The notes under the pieces: model-generated
Databases searched by the model: none
What the model was told of the DNA's origin: nothing
Seen by the model: only the letters and a program-made list of their open reading frames with translations
Origin: CBDCFV01 sp963664625
GTDB lineage: Bacteria; Chloroflexota; Dehalococcoidia; Lucifugimonadales; UBA3495
Assembly (NCBI GenBank): GCA_963664625.1
Contig: OY761541.1
Span: forward strand, 1,922,001-1,986,000
Length of the DNA: 64,000 nt
Direction of reading: 5' to 3'
Made by a program: the position numbers and the translations under genes
Part shown: positions 46,681 to 56,800 of the stretch, in pieces
How the letters are laid out: the number at the start of each line of letters is the position of its first letter
How positions within the stretch are numbered: position 1 is the first letter of the stretch

Positions 46681-47817
46681 CTATCCCCGCTGCTCCAGCG
46701 GCACGTATTCCAAGTCCATCTCGCCGGTGTACTCCAGCAGGGGGCGTATGAGTATGTTGTCCTTGTACTGCTCCACGCACTGGAGGGTCCAGCCCGGGAT
46801 GCGGCCCAAGGCGAAGATGGATATGAACAGGTCATCGGGAATGTTCAGCAGGTAGTAGATGGCGCCGGCGAAGAAGTCCACGTTGACGCAGATGCCCCGG
46901 TCCCGGTAGGGAAGCATGGTGTTCTGTTCCAAGTGGGAAAGAATCTGGAACCAGCGCGGCTCGCCTTTTTTCTCGCCCAGCAGGCGTGCGCGGTCGCGCA
47001 GGTGACGGGCCCGGGGGTCTTCGGCCCGGTAGACGCGGTGCCCGAAGCCCATGATGCGCCCGCCGGCTTCCAGATGCCTGCGAGCGTACTCTTCGGCGTT
47101 CTCCGGGTTGCCGATATCCAGCGACATCTTCATCACTTCTTCGGCAGCCCCGCCGTGGGCCGGGCCTTTCAGAGTTCCCACGCCGCTTACCACCGCCGAG
47201 TGGAGGTCGGAGATGGTGGAGGCGGTGACCCTGGCGGCGAAGGCGGAGGCGTTGGCCCCGTGTTCCGCATGGAGAATGAAGTCCACGTCCAGAAGACTGG
47301 TGGTCTCCTCGTCGGGGACCTCGCCGAACATCATGTAGAGGAAGTTACCGGCGTGGTTCAGGTCGGAATTGGGTGCTACGGGTTCCAAGCCCTGGCGCAG
47401 CCGGTGGTGCGCCGCCACGATGGTCGGACCTTGGGCGGTCAAGCGGATGCCCTTGCGGATGGTAGCCTCGGTGGAGTTGTCAGCTACCTCGGCCACATCG
47501 TAGCCGGCCAGCGCAGAAATGCCAGTGCGCAGGGCATCCATCGGATGAGCGTCCTTCATCACTTCCAGCACCGTGATGATGCCGTCCGGGATGCGGCGGT
47601 TGGCGCGCAATTCGGCGTCAAAGTCGGCCAACTGCTGCTGGTTGGGAAGGCTGCCGTAGAGCAGCAGGTAGATGACTTCCTCAAAGGTCGACTTTTCGGC
47701 CAGATCGTGGATGTTGTATCCGCGATAAAGCAACTTTCCTACTTGGCCGTCGATGAAACTGGACTCGGTGGTGTCCAGGTAAACATCCTTCAGCCCCTTC
47801 ATAATCTCCGGAGCCAT
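46681..47817 (-). CDS. gltA: Citrate synthase
   Basis: 378 residues, the short (type I dimer) length. Condenses acetyl-CoA and oxaloacetate. Catalytic residues are in LHAEHGANASAFAARV (His), GFGHRVYRAEDPRARHL (His/Arg) and NVDFFAGAIYYLL (Asp), with GPAHGGAAEEV for CoA. A 2-methylcitrate synthase role cannot be excluded. GGAGGG precedes the ATG. No neighbouring citric-acid-cycle gene. The 47818-48053 gap shows no gene. Confidence 0.92.
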   Translation of the reverse strand: MAPEIMKGLKDVYLDTTESSFIDGQVGKLLYRGYNIHDLAEKSTFEEVIYLLLYGSLPNQQQLADFDAELRANRRIPDGIITVLEVMKDAHPMDALRTGISALAGYDVAEVADNSTEATIRKGIRLTAQGPTIVAAHHRLRQGLEPVAPNSDLNHAGNFLYMMFGEVPDEETTSLLDVDFILHAEHGANASAFAARVTASTISDLHSAVVSGVGTLKGPAHGGAAEEVMKMSLDIGNPENAEEYARRHLEAGGRIMGFGHRVYRAEDPRARHLRDRARLLGEKKGEPRWFQILSHLEQNTMLPYRDRGICVNVDFFAGAIYYLLNIPDDLFISIFALGRIPGWTLQCVEQYKDNILIRPLLEYTGEMDLEYVPLEQRG

Positions 47818-48053
47818 TTTGTACCCTCCTTACCGTAGGCACACGTATTGCCCCGATGCTTTGCGCCCCTCAATTGACTTCTAAAAATAGACATATATAG
47901 AGGGCGCGTACGTCCGGGAACGTGGGCGATTTTAGCATTGGCCTATAGGGGTGTCAAGCTGAACGGGCGTGGGCAAAGGCTTTCCCAATAGCGAAGTCTT
48001 ACCTTTCACGTGATAGAATAGCGTAGGTGGGGAAAAGCTCAAAAGGAGCGATC

Positions 48054-48362
48054 ATGCAGCCCAAAGCGGAAGCCCCCGCCAAGTTCAAGGACATCATCAA
48101 CGCCCTCTTGGAGGAGAGGTTTAAGGGGGAGTTCACCTTCGACCCCATCGTAGTGATCCCCAAAGTTGACCACGAGGGTAGGGATTACCTCCACACCTAT
48201 ATTGTCTTCGACGGAGACCAGCGTGACCTTGACCCCGGTTGGACCCTGCGTCTCTCCGGTCGAGTCTGGTCTAAGGCAGAGGAACTTGGCTTCACCGCTA
48301 TTCCTATCCAGTCATTCGTGGAGAAATCCGAATGGCCGGAGTTGGCAAGACACTTGCCTTGA
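48054..48362 (+). CDS. Partner protein of HEPN module, copy 1
   Basis: 102 residues from ATG at 48054 with AAAAGGAG upstream. ALLEERFKGEFTFDPIVVIPKVDHEGRDYLHTYIVFDGDQRDLDPGWTLRL is closely similar to the 50655-51011 protein (ERFKGQLVFDPIIVMPSIDHCGDEYLHIYVVVDG). Small, acidic alpha/beta protein; no MNT nucleotidyltransferase motif. Overlaps the HEPN gene (TTGA), so the pair is coupled. Antitoxin role is inferred from arrangement. Confidence 0.6.
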   Translation: MQPKAEAPAKFKDIINALLEERFKGEFTFDPIVVIPKVDHEGRDYLHTYIVFDGDQRDLDPGWTLRLSGRVWSKAEELGFTAIPIQSFVEKSEWPELARHLP

Positions 48363-48829
48363 ACCCCAGCAACCTCATCGCAACAGTCAAGTACCTGGCC
48401 TCCAGCCAAAGACGGGGCCGCCCCCGGCAGGAGGACCTACACCGCGCCGTAAGCACCGCCTACTATGCCATGTTCCATGCGTTAGCCAGGTCAAACGCCA
48501 ACCTCTTGGTAGGTTCCACCCCAGCAAAACGCAGCAACCAAGCTTGGCGACAACTCTACAGAGCCCTGGACCACTCCCAAGCTGCCAGGGCAACTGGCCG
48601 GCAAGAGCTATTGCAATTCCCTCAGGATATTCAGGACTTCGCGGCACAGTTTGTCAAAATGCAGTCCCAGCGACACAACGCCGACTATGACCCCTTGGAG
48701 ACCTTCTCCAGATCCGACGTACTCCAGCTCATCCTAGAGACCACATTGGCCATTGACGGCTTCAACAGAGCAAGAACACTGGACAGGCGAGCATTCGCTG
48801 TCCTTGTTCTGTTCCGACTCAGAACATAG
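48359..48829 (+). CDS. HEPN domain protein, copy 1
   Basis: 156 residues from TTG at 48359, which overlaps the partner stop and matches the NP start of copy 2. Helical HEPN pattern: RGRPRQEDLHRAVSTAYYAMFHALA, DIQDFAAQFVKMQSQRHNADYD. The SQRHNADYD stretch carries the Arg-His-type site used by HEPN RNases. Probable RNase toxin of a two-gene module (inference). Confidence 0.65.
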   Translation: MNPSNLIATVKYLASSQRRGRPRQEDLHRAVSTAYYAMFHALARSNANLLVGSTPAKRSNQAWRQLYRALDHSQAARATGRQELLQFPQDIQDFAAQFVKMQSQRHNADYDPLETFSRSDVLQLILETTLAIDGFNRARTLDRRAFAVLVLFRLRT

Positions 48830-48903
48830 GGGCCGGACAACCGCACCAGTGTGGGCGCGTCGTTGCATCATATCCGCCACGAATGACAAGAGTCCCAATT
48901 ACC

Positions 48904-50148
48904 CTACTTGGGCAGGTTGCAAACATCCAGGGCGGTAAGGGCCAGGACCTTGGCGACCTGCTCCATGTCGTCGATGCGGGTGAACTCGTCGGGGATGTCC
49001 GCCGACTCGGAACCACCGCCCGGGCCGAAGAGCAGGCAAGGGACGCCGGCCGCCCACAGGTGACAAGTGTCGTCGCCCGTGTAGGAACCGGGCAGGACCG
49101 TTCCTACACCGTCCGGTTCCTTCCCGGTGACCGTGCGGAACTGGCGGAGCACCGTCTCCAGTATGTACTCGTCCTTGGGCAGGTCGAAAGGCTCCATCAC
49201 CACGGTGAACACCCGGTGCTTGGGGTCCGGCGGCATTTCTATCTCGTATTCAAAGTCGGGGTCCTCAGCTTTGATCCGGTCCAATGCCCTTTCGATGTCT
49301 GCCCTGACCGAGGCGGAAGTCATGCCGGGAAGGAAACGCACGTCCACGATCACGGTGCAGAAGTCGGAGACGAAGTTCGGGCCTCGCAGGTCGTAATCGC
49401 GGCCCCGGCCTCCGATGATTGTGCCGACGTTGATGCGCGGCAGACCCGGCAGGTCTTCGCGGAGCGTGTAGGTGAATTCCACGCCGTCGATGGCCGGAAT
49501 GGCCTTGCACATCTTGGCGATGGCGTCGATTCCCTCCTCTTTTCTGCTGATGTGGCGGGAGTTGCCCAGAACGTGCACCGCCATTTCCAGCACGCCGGCG
49601 TGGACGGTAAGGATGTTGTTGGCGCCGAAGGGCTCGGGCACCACCGCCATGTCGGTAAGGGGGCCGTTCCGACACAGGTAGGTGGTGCCCACGCCTCCCT
49701 GCAACTCGCCCACCACGCAGGCCAGCACCAAGTCTCCCGGCAGAGAGACCCCAGAGTTCCTTATGGCCTCGGCGGCGGTGACCATGGCCGTCACGCCGCC
49801 CTTCATGTTGCGGGTGCCCGCGCCGAAGAGCAGGTCGCCCTCTATGCTGGGCGTCCACGGGTCGCGCTTCCACCCCATGGCCAAGGGGTCGATGTCGATG
49901 TGGCCGTTGAACATGAGGGACTTGCCCCCGCCGCTGCCTCTAAGGGTGGCTACCGTCTGGAACCGCCCTGGCTCCACCTCCTGCAACTGCACCTCGTAGC
50001 CGCGCTGGGACAGGTAGTCTCCCAGGAAGCGGGCCACGTCGCTCTCTTCTGTCTTGAAGCTGGGAATCCTGATCAGTTCCTGGGCCAAGCGCAGCATTTC
50101 TTCCGGGTCAACGTTTTCCAGTATGGTCGCGGCTGCGTCGGTAGTCAT
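48904..50148 (-). CDS. M20-family metallohydrolase with altered metal ligands
   Basis: 414 residues, ArgE/DapE/ACY1-like. Present: GHIDID (His83, Asp85), VVPEPFG (Glu172) and the C-terminal CHLWAAGVPCLLFGPGG. Altered: the bridging Asp of the usual D-M-K-G motif is Asn114 (GTRNMKGG) and the second Glu of the EE pair is Leu149 (VGELQGG). The dimerisation domain (about 180-300) is intact, so this is not a decayed gene. It may use one metal or a changed substrate. Lies between two inverted HEPN modules. Confidence 0.75.
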   Translation of the reverse strand: MTTDAAATILENVDPEEMLRLAQELIRIPSFKTEESDVARFLGDYLSQRGYEVQLQEVEPGRFQTVATLRGSGGGKSLMFNGHIDIDPLAMGWKRDPWTPSIEGDLLFGAGTRNMKGGVTAMVTAAEAIRNSGVSLPGDLVLACVVGELQGGVGTTYLCRNGPLTDMAVVPEPFGANNILTVHAGVLEMAVHVLGNSRHISRKEEGIDAIAKMCKAIPAIDGVEFTYTLREDLPGLPRINVGTIIGGRGRDYDLRGPNFVSDFCTVIVDVRFLPGMTSASVRADIERALDRIKAEDPDFEYEIEMPPDPKHRVFTVVMEPFDLPKDEYILETVLRQFRTVTGKEPDGVGTVLPGSYTGDDTCHLWAAGVPCLLFGPGGGSESADIPDEFTRIDDMEQVAKVLALTALDVCNLPK

Positions 50149-50172
50149 GGCTCACCTCGAGGTTTTGGATTG

Positions 50173-50658
50173 TCAGTCTCTTCGCAATCTGAGCAAAACG
50201 TGGATTGCAAACGAGCGGCGGTCAGCGGCGGCGGCATTCTCGAACCGGGATATGGCTTCCCCAGTGGCATCAATTAGATGCATGACGTTGGCACGGGAAA
50301 ACCTTGCGTAAGGGTCATAGTCGGCGGAGTGGCGTTGGCTCTGCATACGGACGAATAGTAGTCCGAAATCTTGAATTTCTACCGAAAAAACACTCATGGC
50401 AGGCCGATTAAGGCATTGATTCCTGGCGTGACCGTGTTCCAGGGCCCGGTAAGTCTGACGCCACGCCGGTTGATTTCGGCTGGCGCCGGAAGATCCCGCC
50501 AGCGCATTGGCACTGGAGAGAGCAAGTGTATGGAAAAGAGCGTAATAGGCGGCGCTTACGGCGCGGCGCAACTCGGTCTGACGCGGTCGGCCCCGGTTTC
50601 CGCCCACGGCGCCGGACGCCAGTTGCCTGGCAATTCTCACTAGGTCGCGCGGATTCAA
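50173..50658 (-). CDS. HEPN domain protein, copy 2
   Basis: 161 residues, MNPRDLVRIARQLASG, RGRPRQTELRRAVSAAYYALFHTLAL and VRMQSQRHSADYDPYARFS. Paralogue of 48359-48829 in the opposite orientation. Overlaps its partner by ATGA. Confidence 0.65.
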   Translation of the reverse strand: MNPRDLVRIARQLASGAVGGNRGRPRQTELRRAVSAAYYALFHTLALSSANALAGSSGASRNQPAWRQTYRALEHGHARNQCLNRPAMSVFSVEIQDFGLLFVRMQSQRHSADYDPYARFSRANVMHLIDATGEAISRFENAAAADRRSFAIHVLLRLRRD

Positions 50659-51011
50659 GAAGCCAGCTCACGAATATACTCTTCCCACTGGTCTTCTTCC
50701 CATTCGGATTTCGGTATAAAAGAGTCGTCGGGGATTCCGGGGACTTCGCCTTCATCCACCTGCTCAAGTATGAGACGTGGCAATTCCAGGGTCCACCCGG
50801 GGTCCAGCAGTTTATAGTCTCCGTCCACTACGACGTAAATGTGCAGGTATTCGTCGCCGCAGTGGTCAATGCTGGGCATTACGATAATCGGGTCGAATAC
50901 AAGCTGGCCCTTGAACCGTTCTTCCAAGGCTTTCCTGACTATATTTTCAACCTTGTCGGTCACTTCTTTGGGGGTCTTGGTCCTCACACCCCAGTCACTT
51001 GGCCTGGTCAT
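50655..51011 (-). CDS. Partner protein of HEPN module, copy 2
   Basis: 118 residues from ATG at 51011 with GAGGAG upstream; longer than copy 1 at both ends (N-terminal TRPSDWGVRTKTPKEV, C-terminal DDSFIPKSEWEEDQWEEYIREL). Core ERFKGQLVFDPIIVMPSIDHCGDEYLHIYVV matches copy 1. Coupled to the HEPN gene by ATGA overlap. Confidence 0.6.
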   Translation of the reverse strand: MTRPSDWGVRTKTPKEVTDKVENIVRKALEERFKGQLVFDPIIVMPSIDHCGDEYLHIYVVVDGDYKLLDPGWTLELPRLILEQVDEGEVPGIPDDSFIPKSEWEEDQWEEYIRELAS

Positions 51012-51082
51012 TGACGCACTCCTCTCACGATGCTCCACCAGCAGATGCGGGGATTCCTGCCCAGGAATAACGGGGTTTGGTG

Positions 51083-51949
51083 CTAAAGGCCCACCTGCCA
51101 GTAACGCCTGCCTTCGCGGCGGGAGATCTTGCCGAATCCGGGAAGGGGGAAATGGCACGAGATGACGGGCGTTCCGCGGGCCTCAACCTGGTCCAACATT
51201 TTCCGGCGTGTCTCCGTCGACACGGGCCAGTCGTGGTCGAAATGACAGTTCCAGTCGTCCTCGGTCACCTGCGCCGGATGCACCAGCACGTCGCCTTGAA
51301 TCAAGGCCTCCTGGCCCTCCGACGACACCAGGATGCTCATGTGGCCGGGCGTGTGGCCTGGAGTATGCAAAGCCCGCACCTCCGGCGTGAGGTCAGTGTC
51401 CTCCACAAGGGCGTCAATGAGTCCGGCGTCGGACAGCGGCTCTATGCACCGGTGCATGAACAGAAAGGGCAAGGCCGCTTGGACTTCGGGCTTCCGGAAG
51501 TGGTCCAGGTCGGCTTGGTGCATGACGTAGCGAGCGTTGGGAAAGGCGGGAACCAGCTTTTCGCCCTGTTCAACGACGTTCCAGCCCACGTGGTCCGAGT
51601 GGAGGTGGGATATAAAGACGGTGTCAACCTCTTCGGGCCGGATGTTCTTGGCCGCCAGGTCGGTCATCAACTCGCCCTTCCGCCCGCCGATGGCCTCGAT
51701 GGGGCCGGGGCCGTAACCAGTGTCGATGAGGATGGTCCGCCCCTGCGACCTGACCAAGTAGCAGCCGATTTCTATGAGCATGTGGTCCTGGTCCTGGTCG
51801 AAAGTGCTAGGATAACTGTCCTTGTAGGGCTTCCACGCCTCGGCGGGCGCATCGGGGAAAAGCTCGTTGAGGGGCATGGGAAAGGGGAAGTTCATGTCGG
51901 ACAGGGCGATAATTTCTACGCCGCCCACTTTCATGGTGAATTCGGACAC
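51083..51949 (-). CDS. MBL-fold metallo-hydrolase
   Basis: 288 residues from GTG at 51949 (GGAAGG upstream); ATG at 51934 also possible. Zinc site HLHSDHVGW, then HTPGHTPGHMSIL, IQGDVLVHP and a late CHFPLPGFGK. This two-zinc lactonase/RNase Z-like family hydrolyses esters, lactones or related bonds; substrate unknown. Stand-alone, minus strand. Confidence 0.83.
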   Translation of the reverse strand: MSEFTMKVGGVEIIALSDMNFPFPMPLNELFPDAPAEAWKPYKDSYPSTFDQDQDHMLIEIGCYLVRSQGRTILIDTGYGPGPIEAIGGRKGELMTDLAAKNIRPEEVDTVFISHLHSDHVGWNVVEQGEKLVPAFPNARYVMHQADLDHFRKPEVQAALPFLFMHRCIEPLSDAGLIDALVEDTDLTPEVRALHTPGHTPGHMSILVSSEGQEALIQGDVLVHPAQVTEDDWNCHFDHDWPVSTETRRKMLDQVEARGTPVISCHFPLPGFGKISRREGRRYWQVGL

Positions 51950-52082
51950 TATCCACCTTCCAAGGGGTGATTGGCCAACGGATGATTGGGAAGATGGGCG
52001 CAATTATAGGAAGCGGGGGAAGGGCGGTCAACGGCAGGGGTGGGCGGGACAGGACGGCGATAATGTTCGGTCTTTTGTCTTG

Positions 52083-53210
52083 TTAACCAACCACAAAAAA
52101 ATTGTGCGGCACCCTCAAATAGTACCGCCTTCCTTCGCGGTAAATATCGCCGTCCACACTTATTTCAAGGCTGTCCCGGAAAGCGCGTACAACATCCTCA
52201 CGGTCCGCCATATTAAATTGGACCTGCAAGGCGACTGGGCGTCCATCCAATTCACTGAGCATCACCGCCTGGCCGTCGAATTCCTCTTGAGATTCCCGGT
52301 CCAGCCGCACAATTTCACCGGATATTTGCGCGTTCAATAACGGGCTTTTACGGCGCAACCACTCGGCCCCATTTGTGAACACATCAACGGTGCTTTCCGG
52401 AAACGTGAACTGGCCGTCGGAAGCATCGGAAGGACGGACCGAAGCCCAGGACAGACTGACCTCGACGCCGTGCCCTTGTCGTGCCAACGCCGCCACCGCT
52501 TCGCACAGGTTGGCGCTGACACCCTGCTGCGCCACCTCATCAAAGGACACGATGCCAGCGCCCGCGAGCACCGCCTCTGCCGTGTTCCCAGCTTGGCGCA
52601 ATCCGTTATTCAATGCTAGTGTCGCCTGTCGCGCAAAAGGCGGCTTGAAGGAGTCCCCAAAATCACGCTGTATCCCATAATCCGCTGGCACCTGTGAGTG
52701 AAGGGTCAATTCATATCCCGTTGTGTAACCTGGCAGCGGACGCACTCCCCGCACATAATCCGTTACTACTCCGGATGCCCGGCCATGATACACCGGTTGC
52801 CCTGGTCGTTCGGCGGCCCGGGCCGCCGCCATTATCAGGTCATGGGCACGTCCAAGCAAGTCCACGCTGTCGCTGAGTGACCAGCCGGACTGGTTGATGC
52901 CATTCAACGAACGGAGCCTGATGACGTCGGCCCCGGCACCCAGCAGATCGTAATAGACGTCAAGCTGGGAACGTTCTTCCAGTTGGCCCAGCAGGGCCAC
53001 CACTTCTGAAATCCGCACGGCGTAAGCATCGGACTGCTCCCGCAGCGGCGTAAGAAGCTCGTTGACCTGCTCGTCTTGTGTCCGCGACCAGACCACTATC
53101 CGGTTTTGCCACGTCTGTTGGCGGATCCAGCCCTGGGCCTCAAGATATGCGCTTAACACGGACGGAGATACCCGGCGCAACGCCGCTGAGTCCGTGATGT
53201 GCACGTCCAT
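52083..53210 (-). CDS. Unknown protein paired with DUF4365
   Basis: 375 residues from ATG at 53210 with GGAGG; starts inside or just after the DUF4365 stop (12-bp overlap region), so coupled. MDVHITDSAALRRVSPSVL, a helical middle (SLSDSVDLLGRAHDLIMAAARAAE), a beta-rich C-terminal half ending RRYYLRVPHNFFVVG. No catalytic motif recognised. It may be the partner of the adjacent nuclease-like protein. Confidence 0.55.
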   Translation of the reverse strand: MDVHITDSAALRRVSPSVLSAYLEAQGWIRQQTWQNRIVVWSRTQDEQVNELLTPLREQSDAYAVRISEVVALLGQLEERSQLDVYYDLLGAGADVIRLRSLNGINQSGWSLSDSVDLLGRAHDLIMAAARAAERPGQPVYHGRASGVVTDYVRGVRPLPGYTTGYELTLHSQVPADYGIQRDFGDSFKPPFARQATLALNNGLRQAGNTAEAVLAGAGIVSFDEVAQQGVSANLCEAVAALARQGHGVEVSLSWASVRPSDASDGQFTFPESTVDVFTNGAEWLRRKSPLLNAQISGEIVRLDRESQEEFDGQAVMLSELDGRPVALQVQFNMADREDVVRAFRDSLEISVDGDIYREGRRYYLRVPHNFFVVG

Positions 53211-53221
53211 CGGGGCCTCCA

Positions 53222-53707
53222 TCAAACAATCAGTCGGGAGAACATATCAGCAAGACCGTTCAGGTCAAACATGTTGCTTAAAGGCACAGAAACCCGGACG
53301 GTTGACCTGTTGCCGGAGGAGGCCATCCCCATCAGGGACACCCAATATGCGCACTTTCGCAAACACAATTCTTCCGGGGTTTGGGTAAGCCACTGGCCGG
53401 GGTTGGTAGGCATGAGAAACAGGACCAAGACGCGAGGAAGATCGTCTTCTTTGATTAGCTGGTTATAGTTCTGGACTCGCAGGTCGTAGATGACGTATCC
53501 ACTCTGAATTATGTACTGTGTCGTAGCCTTTAGCTGAAAGTCAACCCGGTTCACACCACCGGAATAAGAGCCTACCGTCCCATCTATGCCATGATCGTCA
53601 ACCTCCGGTATGTACAATCTGTAACCGGCGCGAAATATCACGGCTCTTACGTAAGCCCAAGACAGTTGCTCCTGGATGAAATTGGGGGACATCAGGCTTA
53701 GCTCCAC
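53222..53707 (-). CDS. DUF4365 nuclease-like protein
   Basis: 161 residues from GTG at 53707, or ATG at 53692 (MSPNFIQEQLSWAYVRAVIF). GYRLYIPEVDDHGIDGTVGS then RVDFQLKATTQY is a PD-(D/E)XK-like site with Gln in place of the usual acidic residue before x-Lys. LRVQNYNQLIK and LCLRKCAYWVSLMGM are DUF4365 landmarks. Family members are found in defence and mobile regions. Coupled to the 52083-53210 gene and divergent from the restriction-modification gene. Confidence 0.7.
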   Translation of the reverse strand: MELSLMSPNFIQEQLSWAYVRAVIFRAGYRLYIPEVDDHGIDGTVGSYSGGVNRVDFQLKATTQYIIQSGYVIYDLRVQNYNQLIKEDDLPRVLVLFLMPTNPGQWLTQTPEELCLRKCAYWVSLMGMASSGNRSTVRVSVPLSNMFDLNGLADMFSRLIV

Positions 53708-53879
53708 CCCCGCGTGTCCTGCAAATGATGTCGTGCTACCGCAGGCTGTGCGGGAACCATGTTACGGCAGCGACACCGATGTTGGGAAGGGGCGGATGTC
53801 AGATGAATTATTGGGAACAGGGCGGTAACATAGCCTTTACCCCGAGACGACAGACCCAACCAACAGGGGACAAGAAGCT

Positions 53880-56800
53880 ATGCCGCCGACTAACGCCAAA
53901 CTCACCGCAGCCGTGGAAGACTACCTGGATGACGTTCGCAAAATCCGGGCCTCCGGCGGCGCCACGGGCGAGCGGTCCTACTACCCGCCGCTGACCAACC
54001 TGCTGAACGCGGTGGGCGGCGCGCTGAGGCCCAAGGTGTTCTGCGTGAGCGAGATGGCCCAGCAGGGCGCAGGGCATCCCGACATGGGCCTGTACGCCGC
54101 CAAGCAGGTGCAGAAGGGACAGCCCAAGCAGGGACAGACGCCGGAGTGCGGCGTGGTGGAGGTGAAGGCGGCTAACGACGACGCTTGGCTCACCGCCGAA
54201 AGCAGCCAAGTCAGCCGCTACTGGGAACGCTACCGGCTGATCCTGGTCACCAACACCCGAAACTTCGTGCTGCTGGGTGAGGACGGACAGGGCAAGCCCG
54301 CCAAGCTGGAGACCTTCCGGCTGGCGGAATCCGCCGCCGACTTCGAGGCCAAGCTGCAACACCCCCGGGCCTTCGCCTGCAACGTTGGCGCGGCCTTGGG
54401 GGAATACCTCTCCCGTGCCCTTTCCCACCGGGCCTCCCTGGCTGAACCCAGGGACCTGGCTTGGCTGCTGGCCTCCTACGCCCGCGACGGCTTGGGCCGG
54501 GTCGAGGCCGCGGGCGACGCCGCATCTCTCAACGCCGTGCGGGCCGCGTTGGAAGAAGCCTTGGGGGTGAAGTTCGAGGGCGACCGGGGCGCGGCTTTCT
54601 TTCGGTCAACCCTGGTACAGACCCTCTTCTACGGCGTATTTTCCGCCTGGGTACTGTGGTCGAGACAGACACCCCCGCCAACCGGTTCCTTCGACTGGCG
54701 CACCGCCGTCTGGCACCTGCGCGCTCCCGTGCTGCGGGCCCTGTTCCAGCAGCTATCCGATCCCGGACGATTGCAGCCGTTGGGACTGGTGGAGGTGCTG
54801 GACTGGACCGCCGCGGCCCTTGACCGGGTGGACCGGGAAGCGTTCTTCGCCAAGTTCAACGAGGGCGAGGCGGTGCCTTACTTCTACGAGCCTTTCCTGG
54901 AGGCCTTCGACCCGGCCCTGCGCAAGCAGCTTGGCGTCTGGTACACCCCCGCCGAGGTAGTGCGCTACATGGTGGCCCGCGTCGACCATGCCCTCAAGGA
55001 TGACCTGGGCATCACCGAAGGGCTGGCGGCGGAAAACGTGTACGTGCTGGACCCCTGCTGCGGCACCGGCGCCTACTTGGCCGAGACGCTGAAGCGCATC
55101 GCCGCCAACCTGGAGTCGGCGGGCGCGGGCGCGTTGACCGGCGCGAAGGTGAAGCAGGCCGCCACCCAGCGGGTGTTCGGGTTCGAGATTATGCCCGCGC
55201 CCTTCGTGGTGGCCCACCTGCAAGTGGGCCTGACCATGCAGGCATTGGACGCGCCGCTGTCGGATGACGGCAACGAGCGGGCGGGCGTCTTCCTGACCAA
55301 CGCCTTGACCGGCTGGGAGCCTCGCGTCCAGAAACCGCTGCCCTTCCCGGAACTCGAGGAGGAACGGGACCGGGCCGAGCGGGTGAAGCAGGACACGCCG
55401 GTGCTGGTCATCCTGGGCAACCCGCCCTACAACGGTTTCGCCGGGATGGCCGTGGACGAGGAGAGGGAGTTGTCGGAGGCCTACCGCACCACCAAGCAAG
55501 TGCGGCGTCCCGAAGGCCAAGGGCTGAACGACCTGTACGTGCGGTTCTTCCGCATGGCCGAGCGGCGCATCGCGGAGAAGACGGGCCGGGGCGTGGTCTG
55601 CTTCATATCCAACTACTCGTGGCTGGACGGGCTGTCCTTCACCGGGATGCGGGAGCGTTACTTGGAGGCGTTCGACGCCATCCGCATCGACAACCTTCAC
55701 GGTGACCGCATTATTTCGGAGTACGCACCCGATGGCCGAACCAGTGAGACGGTCTTTGCCATTACGGGCCAGTCTCCGGGTATCAGGGTAGGCACGGCGA
55801 TAACACTGCTGTCCAAGTCGGACACTGCCGTCAACCAAACCGGAAACGGTCGTATCCAATACCGTGACTTCCACCATGCACGAGCGGACGAACGGCGTGC
55901 GGCTCTGATGGACCGTATTAACGACGCCGACATTGACACGGGATATACGGATATACAACCCCAACTCATGCTGGGCCTGCCATTCAAACCAATGGCGGTG
56001 AACAATAGTTGGCAGGATTGGCCGTCGCTGCCTGAATTATTCCCGATATCCTTTCCGGGAGTAAAGACTAGCCGCGATTCGTTCTTGGTAGACATTGACC
56101 TTGAACACCTGAAGATGCGGGTAACCGACTACTTCAACTCAGAATTGAGTCATGAAGAAATTGCCCGCCGCTATCCGTCCATCATGGATAGCACTAATCG
56201 GTTCAATGCCCGCGCTATACGAGATTCACTGCTGCGGCGCGATAAACCGGATGATAGGAGTGACATCGTAAGATACGCCTATCGACCTTTTGATAATCGG
56301 TGGCTCTACTGGGAAGCAGATACAAAATTGCTCGACGAGAAACGCGCCGACTACAAGCAACACGTCTCTGACGGCAACTTATGGCTGTGTACGGTTCCAC
56401 GCTTGCGGAGGGACGCGACCGAACCCCAAACGACGGCCACTGGTCACTTAGCGTCGCTCCACTTGAATGAGTGGAGCGCAAGCATGTTCCCGTTATGGCT
56501 CCGAGATGAGGGTTTGGGTCTGGGAGGGGACGGGTTGCAACGGCGCCCCAACCTGTCGGCCGCGGCCCAAGGCTACCTGGAGCGGCTGGGCCTGGGGGTG
56601 GAGGACCTGTTCCATCACGTCCTGGCGGTGCTGCACGACCCGGCCTACCGGGAGGCCAACGCCGGGGCGCTGCGGATGGAGTGGCCGCGCATCCCGTTGC
56701 CCGGTTGGCCTGACGGGAACACACCCGGAGCGGCGGAGGAGCTGGCGGCGTCGGCGGATCGGGGCCGGGAACTGGCCCGGTTGCTGGACCCGGAGACTCC

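Noticed and set aside
47861..47912. Promoter-like TTGACT...TATATA before the HEPN module
   Set aside because: Spacer is only about 14 bp and the region is simply AT-rich; not convincing.
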